From: Apostichopus japonicus
Lineage: Eukaryota > Echinodermata > Holothuroidea > Aspidochirotida > Stichopodidae
NCBI RefSeq assembly: GCF_037975245.1
Contig: NW_027288845.1
Span: forward strand, 62,001 to 126,000
DNA length: 64,000 nt
Direction: 5' to 3'
In this document: one piece after another, positions 33,601-46,500 of the stretch
How positions within the stretch are numbered: position 1 is the stretch's first letter
Layout of the letters: every line of letters begins with the position of its first letter
Position numbers and translations under genes: made by a program
Notes under the pieces: model-generated
Told to the model about the DNA's origin: nothing
Seen by the model: only the letters and a program-made list of their open reading frames with translations
The model's database searches: none

Positions 33601-36000
33601 GACGTGTTTTGGGTCCTGGGCTCGGGACCCGACCACGGCAGTTTGCTTTTGCAGCGCTCTCATAGGGTTCTCTGGAACTTTAAGTATTAGGAACGAACAT
33701 AGATTTATATCAGCTGCTGTCGTGGCGCGGTTGGTTGCGCTCGAGAGCGTGACGTGTTTTGGGTCCTGGGCTCGAGACCCGGCCACGGCAGTTTGCTTTT
33801 GCAGCGCTCTCATAGGGTTCTCTGGAACTGTAAGTATTAGGAACGAACATAGATTTATATCAGCTGCTGTCGTGGCGCGGTTGGTTGCGCTCGAGAGCGT
33901 GACGTGTTTTGGGTCCTGGGCTCGAGACCCGGCCACGGCAGTTTGCTTTTGCAGCGCTCTCATAGGGTTCTCTGGAACTTTAAGTATTAGGAACGAACAT
34001 AGATTTATATCAGCTGCTGTCGTGGCGCGGTTGGTTGCGCTCGAGAGCGTGACGTGTTTTGGGTCCTGGGCTCGAGACCCGACCACGGCAGTTTGCTTTT
34101 GCAGCGCTCTCATAGGGTTCTCTGGAACTTTAAGTATTAGGAACGAACATAGATTTATATCAGCTGCTGTCGTGGCGCGGTTGGTTGCGCTCGAGAGCGT
34201 GACGTGTTTTGGGTCCTGGGCTCGAGACCCGGCCACGGCAGTTTGCTTTTGCAGCGCTCTCATAGGGTTCTCTGGAACTTTAAGTATTAGGAACGAACAT
34301 AGATTTATATCAGCTGCTGTCGTGGCGCGGTTGGTTGCGCTCGAGAGCGTGACGTGTTTTGGGTCCTGGGCTCGAGACCCGGCCACGGCAGTTTGCTTTT
34401 GCAGCGCTCTCATAGGGTTCTCTGGAACTTTAAGTATTAGGAACGAACATAGATTTATATCAGCTGCTGTCGTGGCGCGGTTGGTTGCGCTCGAGAGCGT
34501 GACGTGTTTTGGGTCCTGGGCTCGAGACCCGACCACGGCAGTTTGCTTTTGCAGCGCTCTCATAGGGTTCTCTGGAACTTTAAGTATTAGGAACGAACAT
34601 AGATTTATATCAGCTGCTGTCGTGGCGCGGTTGGTTGCGCTCGAGAGCGTGACGTGTTTTGGGTCCTGGGCTCGAGACCCGACCACGGCAGTTTGCTTTT
34701 GCAGCGCTCTCATAGGGTTCTCTGGAACTTTAAGTATTAGGAACGAACATAGATTTATATCAGCTGCTGTCGTGGCGCGGTTGGTTGCGCTCGAGAGCGT
34801 GACGTGTTTTGGGTCCTGGGCTCGAGACCCGGCCACGGCAGTTTGCTTTTGCAGCGCTCTCATAGGGTTCTCTGGAACTTTAAGTATTAGGAACGAACAT
34901 AGATTTATATCAGCTGCTGTCGTGGCGCGGTTGGTTGCGCTCGAGAGCGTGACGTGTTTTGGGTCCTGGGCTCGAGACCCGACCACGGCAGTTTGCTTTT
35001 GCAGCGCTCTCATAGGGTTCTCTGGAACTTTAAGTATTAGGAACGAACATAGATTTATATCAGCTGCTGTCGTGGCGCGGTTGGTTGCGCTCGAGAGCGT
35101 GACGTGTTTTGGGTCCTGGGCTCGAGACCCGGCCACGGCAGTTTGCTTTTGCAGCGCTCTCATAGGGTTCTCTGGAACTTTAAGTATTAGGAACGAACAT
35201 AGATTTATATCAGCTGCTGTCGTGGCGCGGTTGGTTGCGCTCGAGAGCGTGACGTGTTTTGGGTCCTGGGCTCGAGACCCGGCCACGGCAGTTTGCTTTT
35301 GCAGCGCTCTCATAGGGTTCTCTGGAACTTTAAGTATTAGGAACGAACATAGATTTATATCAGCTGCTGTCGTGGCGCGGTTGGTTGCGCTCGAGAGCGT
35401 GACGTGTTTTGGGTCCTGGGCTCGAGACCCGACCACGGCAGTTTGCTTTTGCAGCGCTCTCATAGGGTTCTCTGGAACTTTAAGTATTAGGAACGAACAT
35501 AGATTTATATCAGCTGCTGTCGTGGCGCGGTTGGTTGCGCTCGAGAGCGTGACGTGTTTTGGGTCCTGGGCTCGAGACCCGGCCACGGCAGTTTGCTTTT
35601 GCAGCGCTCTCATAGGGTTCTCTGGAACTTTAAGTATTAGGAACGAACATAGATTTATATCAGCTGCTGTCGTGGCGCGGTTGGTTGCGCTCGAGAGCGT
35701 GACGTGTTTTGGGTCCTGGGCTCGAGACCCGACCACGGCAGTTTGCTTTTGCAGCGCTCTCATAGGGTTCTCTGGAACTTTAAGTATTAGGAACGAACAT
35801 AGATTTATATCAGCTGCTGTCGTGGCGCGGTTGGTTGCGCTCGAGAGCGTGACGTGTTTTGGGTCCTGGGCTCGAGACCCGGCCACGGCAGTTTGCTTTT
35901 GCAGCGCTCTCATAGGGTTCTCTGGAACTTTAAGTATTAGGAACGAACATAGATTTATATCAGCTGCTGTCGTGGCGCGGTTGGTTGCGCTCGAGAGCGT
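33601..36000 (+). repeat. Duplicated block offset by 16 monomers, copy 1
   Basis: Monomers 225-240. The first pair carries A25G with A32 (33625) followed by T80G with G32 (33830). The same pair recurs 2400 bp later. The position-32 order of monomers 233-240 (G A G G A G A G) equals that of monomers 248-255. Confidence 0.68.
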
Positions 36001-38250
36001 GACGTGTTTTGGGTCCTGGGCTCGGGACCCGACCACGGCAGTTTGCTTTTGCAGCGCTCTCATAGGGTTCTCTGGAACTTTAAGTATTAGGAACGAACAT
36101 AGATTTATATCAGCTGCTGTCGTGGCGCGGTTGGTTGCGCTCGAGAGCGTGACGTGTTTTGGGTCCTGGGCTCGAGACCCGGCCACGGCAGTTTGCTTTT
36201 GCAGCGCTCTCATAGGGTTCTCTGGAACTGTAAGTATTAGGAACGAACATAGATTTATATCAGCTGCTGTCGTGGCGCGGTTGGTTGCGCTCGAGAGCGT
36301 GACGTGTTTTGGGTCCTGGGCTCGAGACCCGGCCACGGCAGTTTGCTTTTGCAGCGCTCTCATAGGGTTCTCTGGAACTTTAAGTATTAGGAACGAACAT
36401 AGATTTATATCAGCTGCTGTCGTGGCGCGGTTGGTTGCGCTCGAGAGCGTGACGTGTTTTGGGTCCTGGGCTCGAGACCCGGCCACGGCAGTTTGCTTTT
36501 GCAGCGCTCTCATAGGGTTCTCTGGAACTTTAAGTATTAGGAACGAACATAGATTTATATCAGCTGCTGTCGTGGCGCGGTTGGTTGCGCTCGAGAGCGT
36601 GACGTGTTTTGGGTCCTGGGCTCGAGACCCGACCACGGCAGTTTGCTTTTGCAGCGCTCTCATAGGGTTCTCTGGAACTTTAAGTATTAGGAACGAACAT
36701 AGATTTATATCAGCTGCTGTCGTGGCGCGGTTGGTTGCGCTCGAGAGCGTGACGTGTTTTGGGTCCTGGGCTCGAGACCCGGCCACGGCAGTTTGCTTTT
36801 GCAGCGCTCTCATAGGGTTCTCTGGAACTTTAAGTATTAGGAACGAACATAGATTTATATCAGCTGCTGTCGTGGCGCGGTTGGTTGCGCTCGAGAGCGT
36901 GACGTGTTTTGGGTCCTGGGCTCGAGACCCGGCCACGGCAGTTTGCTTTTGCAGCGCTCTCATAGGGTTCTCTGGAACTTTAAGTATTAGGAACGAACAT
37001 AGATTTATATCAGCTGCTGTCGTGGCGCGGTTGGTTGCGCTCGAGAGCGTGACGTGTTTTGGGTCCTGGGCTCGAGACCCGGCCACGGCAGTTTGCTTTT
37101 GCAGCGCTCTCATAGGGTTCTCTGGAACTTTAAGTATTAGGAACGAACATAGATTTATATCAGCTGCTGTCGTGGCGCGGTTGGTTGCGCTCGAGAGCGT
37201 GACGTGTTTTGGGTCCTGGGCTCGAGACCCGACCACGGCAGTTTGCTTTTGCAGCGCTCTCATAGGGTTCTCTGGAACTTTAAGTATTAGGAACGAACAT
37301 AGATTTATATCAGCTGCTGTCGTGGCGCGGTTGGTTGCGCTCGAGAGCGTGACGTGTTTTGGGTCCTGGGCTCGAGACCCGGCCACGGCAGTTTGCTTTT
37401 GCAGCGCTCTCATAGGGTTCTCTGGAACTTTAAGTATTAGGAACGAACATAGATTTATATCAGCTGCTGTCGTGGCGCGGTTGGTTGCGCTCGAGAGCGT
37501 GACGTGTTTTGGGTCCTGGGCTCGAGACCCGGCCACGGCAGTTTGCTTTTGCAGCGCTCTCATAGGGTTCTCTGGAACTTTAAGTATTAGGAACGAACAT
37601 AGATTTATATCAGCTGCTGTCGTGGCGCGGTTGGTTGCGCTCGAGAGCGTGACGTGTTTTGGGTCCTGGGCTCGAGACCCGACCACGGCAGTTTGCTTTT
37701 GCAGCGCTCTCATAGGGTTCTCTGGAACTTTAAGTATTAGGAACGAACATAGATTTATATCAGCTGCTGTCGTGGCGCGGTTGGTTGCGCTCGAGAGCGT
37801 GACGTGTTTTGGGTCCTGAGCTCGAGACCCGGCCACGGCAGTTTGCTTTTGCAGCGCTCTCATAGGGTTCTCTGGAACTTTAAGTATTAGGAACGAACAT
37901 AGATTTATATCAGCTGCTGTCGTGGCGCGGTTGGTTGCGCTCGAGAGCGTGACGTGTTTTGGGTCCTGGGCTCGAGACCCGACCACGGCAGTTTGCTTTT
38001 GCAGCGCTCTCATAGGGTTCTCTGGAACTTTAAGTATTAGGAACGAACATAGATTTATATCAGCTGCTGTCGTGGCGCGGTTGGTTGCGCTCGAGAGCGT
38101 GACGTGTTTTGGGTCCTGGGCTCGAGACCCGGCCACGGCAGTTTGCTTTTGCAGCGCTCTCATAGGGTTCTCTGGAACTTTAAGTATTAGGAACGAACAT
38201 AGATTTATATCAGCTGCTGTCGTGGCGCGGTTGGTTGCGCTCGAGAGCGT
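36001..38250 (+). repeat. Duplicated block offset by 16 monomers, copy 2
   Basis: Monomers 241-255, starting with A25G/A32 (36025) then T80G/G32 (36230). Relative to copy 1 it has one G32 monomer inserted after the second position and lacks the A32 pair 231-232. It also carries G19A at 37819, a change shared with monomer 134 at 19969. Confidence 0.62.
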
Positions 38251-38850
38251 GACGTGTTTTGGGTCCTGGGCTCGAGACCCGGCCACGGCAGTTTGCTTTT
38301 GCAGCGCTCTCATAGGGTTCTCTGGAACTTTAAGTATTAGGAACGAACATAGATTTATATCAGCTGCTGTCGTGGCGCGGTTGGTTGCGCTCGAGAGCGT
38401 GACGTGTTTTGGGTCCTGGGCTCGAGACCCGGCCACGGCAGTTTGCTTTTGCAGCGCTCTCATAGGGTTCTCTGGAACTTTAAGTATTAGGAACGAACAT
38501 AGATTTATATCAGCTGCTGTCGTGGCGCGGTTGGTTGCGCTCGAGAGCGTGACGTGTTTTGGGTCCTGGGCTCGAGACCCGACCACGGCAGTTTGCTTTT
38601 GCAGCGCTCTCATAGGGTTCTCTGGAACTTTAAGTATTAGGAACGAACATAGATTTATATCAGCTGCTGTCGTGGCGCGGTTGGTTGCGCTCGAGAGCGT
38701 GACGTGTTTTGGGTCCTGGGCTCGAGACCCGACCACGGCAGTTTGCTTTTGCAGCGCTCTCATAGGGTTCTCTGGAACTTTAAGTATTAGGAACGAACAT
38801 AGATTTATATCAGCTGCTGTCGTGGCGCGGTTGGTTGCGCTCGAGAGCGT

Positions 38851-40950
38851 GACGTGTTTTGGGTCCTGGGCTCGAGACCCGGCCACGGCAGTTTGCTCTT
38901 GCAGCGCTCTCATAGGGTTCTCTGGAACTTTAAGTATTAGGAACGAACATAGATTTATATCAGCTGCTGTCGTGGCGCGGTTGGTTGCGCTCGAGAGCGT
39001 GACGTGTTTTGGGTCCTGGGCTCGAGACCCGGCCACGGCAGTTTGCTTTTGCAGCGCTCTCATAGGGTTCTCTGGAACTTTAAGTATTAGGAACGAACAT
39101 AGATTTATATCAGCTGCTGTCGTGGCGCGGTTGGTTGCGCTCGAGAGCGTGACGTGTTTTGGGTCCTGGGCTCGAGACCCGGCCACGGCAGTTTGCTTTT
39201 GCAGCGCTCTCATAGGGTTCTCTGGAACTTTAAGTATTAGGAACGAACATAGATTTATATCAGCTGCTGTCGTGGCGCGGTTGGTTGCGCTCGAGAGCGT
39301 GACGTGTTTTGGGTCCTGGGCTCGAGACCCGGCCACGGCAGTTTGCTTTTGCAGCGCTCTCATAGGGTTCTCTGGAACTTTAAGTATTAGGAACGAACAT
39401 AGATTTATATCAGCTGCTGTCGTGGCGCGGTTGGTTGCGCTCGAGAGCGTGACGTGTTTTGGGTCCTGGGCTCGAGACCCGGCCACGGCAGTTTGCTTTT
39501 GCAGCGCTCTCATAGGGTTCTCTGGAACTTTAAGTATTAGGAACGAACATAGATTTATATCAGCTGCTGTCGTGGCGCGGTTGGTTGCGCTCGAGAGCGT
39601 GACGTGTTTTGGGTCCTGGGCTCGAGACCCGGCCACGGCAGTTTGCTTTTGCAGCGCTCTCATAGGGTTCTCTGGAACTTTAAGTATTAGGAACGAACAT
39701 AGATTTATATCAGCTGCTGTCGTGGCGCGGTTGGTTGCGCTCGAGAGCGTGACGTGTTTTGGGTCCTGGGCTCGAGACCCGGCCACGGCAGTTTGCTTTT
39801 GCAGCGCTCTCATAGGGTTCTCTGGAACTTTAAGTATTAGGAACGAACATAGATTTATATCAGCTGCTGTCGTGGCGCGGTTGGTTGCGCTCGAGAGCGT
39901 GACGTGTTTTGGGTCCTGGGCTCGAGACCCGGCCACGGCAGTTTGCTTTTGCAGCGCTCTCATAGGGTTCTCTGGAACTTTAAGTATTAGGAACGAACAT
40001 AGATTTATATCAGCTGCTGTCGTGGCGCGGTTGGTTGCGCTCGAGAGCGTGACGTGTTTTGGGTCCTGGGCTCGAGACCCGGCCACGGCAGTTTGCTTTT
40101 GCAGCGCTCTCATAGGGTTCTCTGGAACTTTAAGTATTAGGAACGAACATAGATTTATATCAGCTGCTGTCGTGGCGCGGTTGGTTGCGCTCGAGAGCGT
40201 GACGTGTTTTGGGTCCTGGGCTCGAGACCCGGCCACGGCAGTTTGCTTTTGCAGCGCTCTCATAGGGTTCTCTGGAACTTTAAGTATTAGGAACGAACAT
40301 AGATTTATATCAGCTGCTGTCGTGGCGCGGTTGGTTGCGCTCGAGAGCGTGACGTGTTTTGGGTCCTGGGCTCGAGACCCGGCCACGGCAGTTTGCTTTT
40401 GCAGCGCTCTCATAGGGTTCTCTGGAACTTTAAGTATTAGGAACGAACATAGATTTATATCAGCTGCTGTCGTGGCGCGGTTGGTTGCGCTCGAGAGCGT
40501 GACGTGTTTTGGGTCCTGGGCTCGAGACCCGGCCACGGCAGTTTGCTTTTGCAGCGCTCTCATAGGGTTCTCTGGAACTTTAAGTATTAGGAACGAACAT
40601 AGATTTATATCAGCTGCTGTCGTGGCGCGGTTGGTTGCGCTCGAGAGCGTGACGTGTTTTGGGTCCTGGGCTCGAGACCCGGCCACGGCAGTTTGCTTTT
40701 GCAGCGCTCTCATAGGGTTCTCTGGAACTTTAAGTATTAGGAACGAACATAGATTTATATCAGCTGCTGTCGTGGCGCGGTTGGTTGCGCTCGAGAGCGT
40801 GACGTGTTTTGGGTCCTGGGCTCGAGACCCGGCCACGGCAGTTTGCTTTTGCAGCGCTCTCATAGGGTTCTCTGGAACTTTAAGTATTAGGAACGAACAT
40901 AGATTTATATCAGCTGCTGTCGTGGCGCGGTTGGTTGCGCTCGAGAGCGT
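38851..40950 (+). repeat. Run of 14 near-identical consensus monomers (B)
   Basis: Monomers 260-273 all carry G32 and T85. The only visible change is T48C in the first one (38898). It is bounded by A32 monomers at 258-259 and 274, so it has the same length and type of border as the run at 30601-32700. Confidence 0.7.
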
Positions 40951-43900
40951 GACGTGTTTTGGGTCCTGGGCTCGAGACCCGACCACGGCAGTTTGCTTTT
41001 GCAGCGCTCTCATAGGGTTCTCTGGAACTTTAAGTATTAGGAACGAACATAGATTTATATCAGCTGCTGTCGTGGCGCGGTTGGTTGCGCTCGAGAGCGT
41101 GACGTGTTTTGGGTCCTGGGCTCGAGACCCGGCCACGGCAGTTTGCTTTTGCAGCGCTCTCATAGGGTTCTCTGGAACTTTAAGTATTAGGAACGAACAT
41201 AGATTTATATCAGCTGCTGTCGTGGCGCGGTTGGTTGCGCTCGAGAGCGTGACGTGTTTTGGGTCCTGGGCTCGAGACCCGGCCACGGCAGTTTGCTTTT
41301 GCAGCGCTCTCATAGGGTTCTCTGGAACTTTAAGTATTAGGAACGAACATAGATTTATATCAGCTGCTGTCGTGGCGCGGTTGGTTGCGCTCGAGAGCGT
41401 GACGTGTTTTGGGTCCTGGGCTCGAGACCCGGCCACGGCAGTTTGCTTTTGCAGCGCTCTCATAGGGTTCTCTGGAACTTTAAGTATTAGGAACGAACAT
41501 AGATTTATATCAGCTGCTGTCGTGGCGCGGTTGGTTGCGCTCGAGAGCGTGACGTGTTTTGGGTCCTGGGCTCGAGACCCGGCCACGGCAGTTTGCTTTT
41601 GCAGCGCTCTCATAGGGTTCTCTGGAACTTTAAGTATTAGGAACGAACATAGATTTATATCAGCTGCTGTCGTGGCGCGGTTGGTTGCGCTCGAGAGCGT
41701 GACGTGTTTTGGGTCCTGGGCTCGAGACCCGGCCACGGCAGTTTGCTTTTGCAGCGCTCTCATAGGGTTCTCTGGAACTTTAAGTATTAGGAACGAACAT
41801 AGATTTATATCAGCTGCTGTCGTGGCGCGGTTGGTTGCGCTCGAGAGCGTGACGTGTTTTGGGTCCTGGGCTCGAGACCCGGCCACGGCAGTTTGCTTTT
41901 GCAGCGCTCTCATAGGGTTCTCTGGAACTTTAAGTATTAGGAACGAACATAGATTTATATCAGCTGCTGTCGTGGCGCGGTTGGTTGCGCTCGAGAGCGT
42001 GACGTGTTTTGGGTCCTGGGCTCGAGACCCGGCCACGGCAGTTTGCTTTTGCAGCGCTCTCATAGGGTTCTCTGGAACTTTAAGTATTAGGAACGAACAT
42101 AGATTTATATCAGCTGCTGTCGTGGCGCGGTTGGTTGCGCTCGAGAGCGTGACGTGTTTTGGGTCCTGGGCTCGAGACCCGACCACGGCAGTTTGCTTTT
42201 GCAGCGCTCTCATAGGGTTCTCTGGAACTTTAAGTATTAGGAACGAACATAGATTTATATCAGCTGCTGTCGTGGCGCGGTTGGTTGCGCTCGAGAGCGT
42301 GACGTGTTTTGGGTCCTGGGCTCGAGACCCGACCACGGCAGTTTGCTTTTGCAGCGCTCTCATAGGGTTCTCTGGAACTTTAAGTATTAGGAACGAACAT
42401 AGATTTATATCAGCTGCTGTCGTGGCGCGGTTGGTTGCGCTCGAGAGCGTGACGTGTTTTGGGTCCTGGGCTCGAGACCCGACCACGGCAGTTTGCTTTT
42501 GCAGCGCTCTCATAGGGTTCTCTGGAACTTTAAGTATTAGGAACGAACATAGATTTATATCAGCTGCTGTCGTGGCGCGGTTGGTTGCGCTCGAGAGCGT
42601 GACGTGTTTTGGGTCCTGGGCTCGAGACCCGACCACGGCAGTTTGCTTTTGCAGCGCTCTCATAGGGTTCTCTGGAACTTTAAGTATTAGGAACGAACAT
42701 AGATTTATATCAGCTGCTGTCGTGGCGCGGTTGGTTGCGCTCGAGAGCGTGACGTGTTTTGGGTCCTGGGCTCGAGACCCGGCCACGGCAGTTTGCTTTT
42801 GCAGCGCTCTCATAGGGTTCTCTGGAACTTTAAGTATTAGGAACGAACATAGATTTATATCAGCTGCTGTCGTGGCGCGGTTGGTTGCGCTCGAGAGCGT
42901 GACGTGTTTTGGGTCCTGGGCTCGAGACCCGGCCACGGCAGTTTGCTTTTGCAGCGCTCTCATAGGGTTCTCTGGAACTTTAAGTATTAGGAACGAACAT
43001 AGATTTATATCAGCTGCTGTCGTGGCGCGGTTGGTTGCGCTCGAGAGCGTGACGTGTTTTGGGTCCTGGGCTCGAGACCCGACCACGGCAGTTTGCTTTT
43101 GCAGCGCTCTCATAGGGTTCTCTGGAACTTTAAGTATTAGGAACGAACATAGATTTATATCAGCTGCTGTCGTGGCGCGGTTGGTTGCGCTCGAGAGCGT
43201 GACGTGTTTTGGGTCCTGGGCTCGAGACCCGGCCACGGCAGTTTGCTTTTGCAGCGCTCTCATAGGGTTCTCTGGAACTTTAAGTATTAGGAACGAACAT
43301 AGATTTATATCAGCTGCTGTCGTGGCGCGGTTGGTTGCGCTCGAGAGCGTGACGTGTTTTGGGTCCTGGGCTCGAGACCCGGCCACGGCAGTTTGCTTTT
43401 GCAGCGCTCTCATAGGGTTCTCTGGAACTTTAAGTATTAGGAACGAACATAGATTTATATCAGCTGCTGTCGTGGCGCGGTTGGTTGCGCTCGAGAGCGT
43501 GACGTGTTTTGGGTCCTGGGCTCGAGACCCGGCCACGGCAGTTTGCTTTTGCAGCGCTCTCATAGGGTTCTCTGGAACTTTAAGTGTTAGGAACGAACAT
43601 AGATTTATATCAGCTGCTGTCGTGGCGCGGTTGGTTGCGCTCGAGAGCGTGACGTGTTTTGGGTCCTGGGCTCGAGACCCGACCACGGCAGTTTGCTTTT
43701 GCAGCGCTCTCATAGGGTTCTCTGGAACTTTAAGTATTAGGAACGAACATAGATTTATATCAGCTGCTGTCGTGGCGCGGTTGGTTGCGCTCGAGAGCGT
43801 GACGTGTTTTGGGTCCTGGGCTCGAGACCCGGCCACGGCAGTTTGCTTTTGCAGCGCTCTCATAGGGTTCTCTGGAACTTTAAGTATTAGGAACGAACAT

Positions 43901-45150
43901 AGATTTATATCAGCTGCTGTCGTGGCGCGGTTGGTTGCGCTCGAGAGCGTGACGTGTTTTGGGTCCTGGGCTCGAGACCCGACCACGGCAGTTTGCTTTT
44001 GCAGCGCTCTCATAGGGTTCTCTGGAACTTTAAGTATTAGGAACGAACATAGATTTATATCAGCTGCTGTCGTGGCGCGGTTGGTTGCGCTCGAGAGCGT
44101 GACGTGTTTTGGGTCCTGGGCTCGAGACCCGGCCACGGCAGTTTGCTTTTGCAGCGCTCTCATAGGGTTCTCTGGAACTTTAAGTATTAGGAACGAACAT
44201 AGATTTATATCAGCTGCTGTCGTGGCGCGGTTGGTTGCGCTCGAGAGCGTGACGTGTTTTGGGTCCTGGGCTCGAGACCCGGCCACGGCAGTTTGCTTTT
44301 GCAGCGCTCTCATAGGGTTCTCTGGAACTTTAAGTATTAGGAACGAACATAGATTTATATCAGCTGCTGTCGTGGCGCGGTTGGTTGCGCTCGAGAGCGT
44401 GACGTGTTTTGGGTCCTGGGCTCGAGACCCGACCACGGCAGTTTGCTTTTGCAGCGCTCTCATAGGGTTCTCTGGAACTTTAAGTGTTAGGAACGAACAT
44501 AGATTTATATCAGCTGCTGTCGTGGCGCGGTTGGTTGCGCTCGAGAGCGTGACGTGTTTTGGGTCCTGGGCTCGAGACCCGACCACGGCAGTTTGCTTTT
44601 GCAGCGCTCTCATAGGGTTCTCTGGAACTTTAAGTATTAGGAACGAACATAGATTTATATCAGCTGCTGTCGTGGCGCGGTTGGTTGCGCTCGAGAGCGT
44701 GACGTGTTTTGGGTCCTGGGCTCGAGACCCGGCCACGGCAGTTTGCTTTTGCAGCGCTCTCATAGGGTTCTCTGGAACTTTAAGTATTAGGAACGAACAT
44801 AGATTTATATCAGCTGCTGTCGTGGCGCGGTTGGTTGCGCTCGAGAGCGTGACGTGTTTTGGGTCCTGGGCTCGAGACCCGACCACGGCAGTTTGCTTTT
44901 GCAGCGCTCTCATAGGGTTCTCTGGAACTTTAAGTATTAGGAACGAACATAGATTTATATCAGCTGCTGTCGTGGCGCGGTTGGTTGCGCTCGAGAGCGT
45001 GACGTGTTTTGGGTCCTGGGCTCGAGACCCGACCACGGCAGTTTGCTTTTGCAGCGCTCTCATAGGGTTCTCTGGAACTTTAAGTATTAGGAACGAACAT
45101 AGATTTATATCAGCTGCTGTCGTGGCGCGGTTGGTTGCGCTCGAGAGCGT

Positions 45151-45600
45151 GACGTGTTTTGGGTCCTGGGTTCGAGACCCGGCCACGGCAGTTTGCTTTT
45201 GCAGCGCTCTCATATGGTTCTCTGGAACTTTAAGTATTAGGAACGAACATAGATTTATATCAGCTGCTGTCGTGGCGCGGTTGGTTGCGCTCGAGAGCGT
45301 GACGTGTTTTGGGTCCTGGGCTCGAGACCCGACCACGGCAGTTTGCTTTTGCAGCGCTCTCATAGGGTTCTCTGGAATTTTAAGTATTAGGAACGAACAT
45401 AGATTTATATCAGCTGCTGTCGTGGCGCGGTTGGTTGCGCTCGAGAGCGTGACGTGTTTTGGGTCCTGGGCTCGAGACCCGGCCACGGCAGTTTGCTTTT
45501 GCAGCGCTCTCATAGGGTTCTCTGGAACTTTAAGTATTAGGAACGAACATAGATTCATATCAGCTGCTGTCGTGGCGCGGTTGGTTGCGCTCGAGAGCGT
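45151..45600 (+). repeat. Three-monomer marker block, copy at right
   Basis: Monomers 302-304 repeat the C21T (45171), A32/C78T, G32/T106C order of monomers 139-141. They lack the shared A62G, and monomer 302 has its own G65T. This suggests A62G spread through the left copy after the two separated, or was lost from the right copy. Confidence 0.7.
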
Positions 45601-46050
45601 GACGTGTTTTGGGTCCTGGGCTCGAGACCCGGCCACGGCAGTTTGCTTTTGCAGCGCTCTCATAGGGTTCTCTGGAACTTTAAGTATTAGGAACGAACAT
45701 AGATTTATATCAGCTGCTGTCGTGGCGCGGTTGGTTGCGCTCGAGAGCGTGACGTGTTTTGGGTCCTGGGCTCGAGACCCGGCCACGGCAGTTTGCTTTT
45801 GCAGCGCTCTCATAGGGTTCTCTGGAACTTTAAGTATTAGGAACGAACATAGATTTATATCAGCTGCTGTCGTGGCGCGGTTGGTTGCGCTCGAGAGCGT
45901 GACGTGTTTTGGGTCCTGGGCTCGAGACCCGGCCACGGCAGTTTGCTTTTGCAGCGCTCTCATAGGGTTCTCTGGAACTTTAAGTATTAGGAACGAACAT
46001 AGATTTATATCAGCTGCTGTCGTGGCGCGGTTGGTTGCGCTCGAGAGCGT

Positions 46051-46500
46051 GACGTGTTTTGGGTCCTGGGCTCGAGACCCGGCCACGGCAGTTTGCTTTT
46101 GCAGCGCTCTCATAGGGTTGTCTGGAACTTTAAGTATTAGGAACGAACATAGATTTATATCAGCTGCTGTCGTGGCGCGGTTGGTTGCGCTCGAGAGCGT
46201 GACGTGTTTTGGGTCCTGGGCTCGAGACCCGGCCACGGCAGTTTGCTTTTGCAGCGCTCTCATAGGGTTGTCTGGAACTTTAAGTATTAGGAACGAACAT
46301 AGATTTATATCAGCTGCTGTCGTGGCGCGGTTGGTTGCGCTCGAGAGCGTGACGTGTTTTGGGTCCTGGGCTCGAGACCCGGCCACGGCAGTTTGCTTTT
46401 GCAGCGCTCTCATAGGGTTGTCTGGAACTTTAAGTATTAGGAACGAACATAGATTTATATCAGCTGCTGTCGTGGCGCGGTTGGTTGCGCTCGAGAGCGT
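46051..46500 (+). repeat. Three adjacent monomers sharing C70G
   Basis: Monomers 308-310 all have G in place of C70 (46120, 46270, 46420) and otherwise match consensus. Only these three of 426 carry the change, so it appears to be a local triplication of one mutated monomer. Confidence 0.8.

Noticed and set aside
20072-37819. 5,915-codon plus-strand open frame
   Set aside because: It is the same repeat frame restarting after the TGA and ending at the same G19A change at 37819. No promoter, unique sequence or domain is present.
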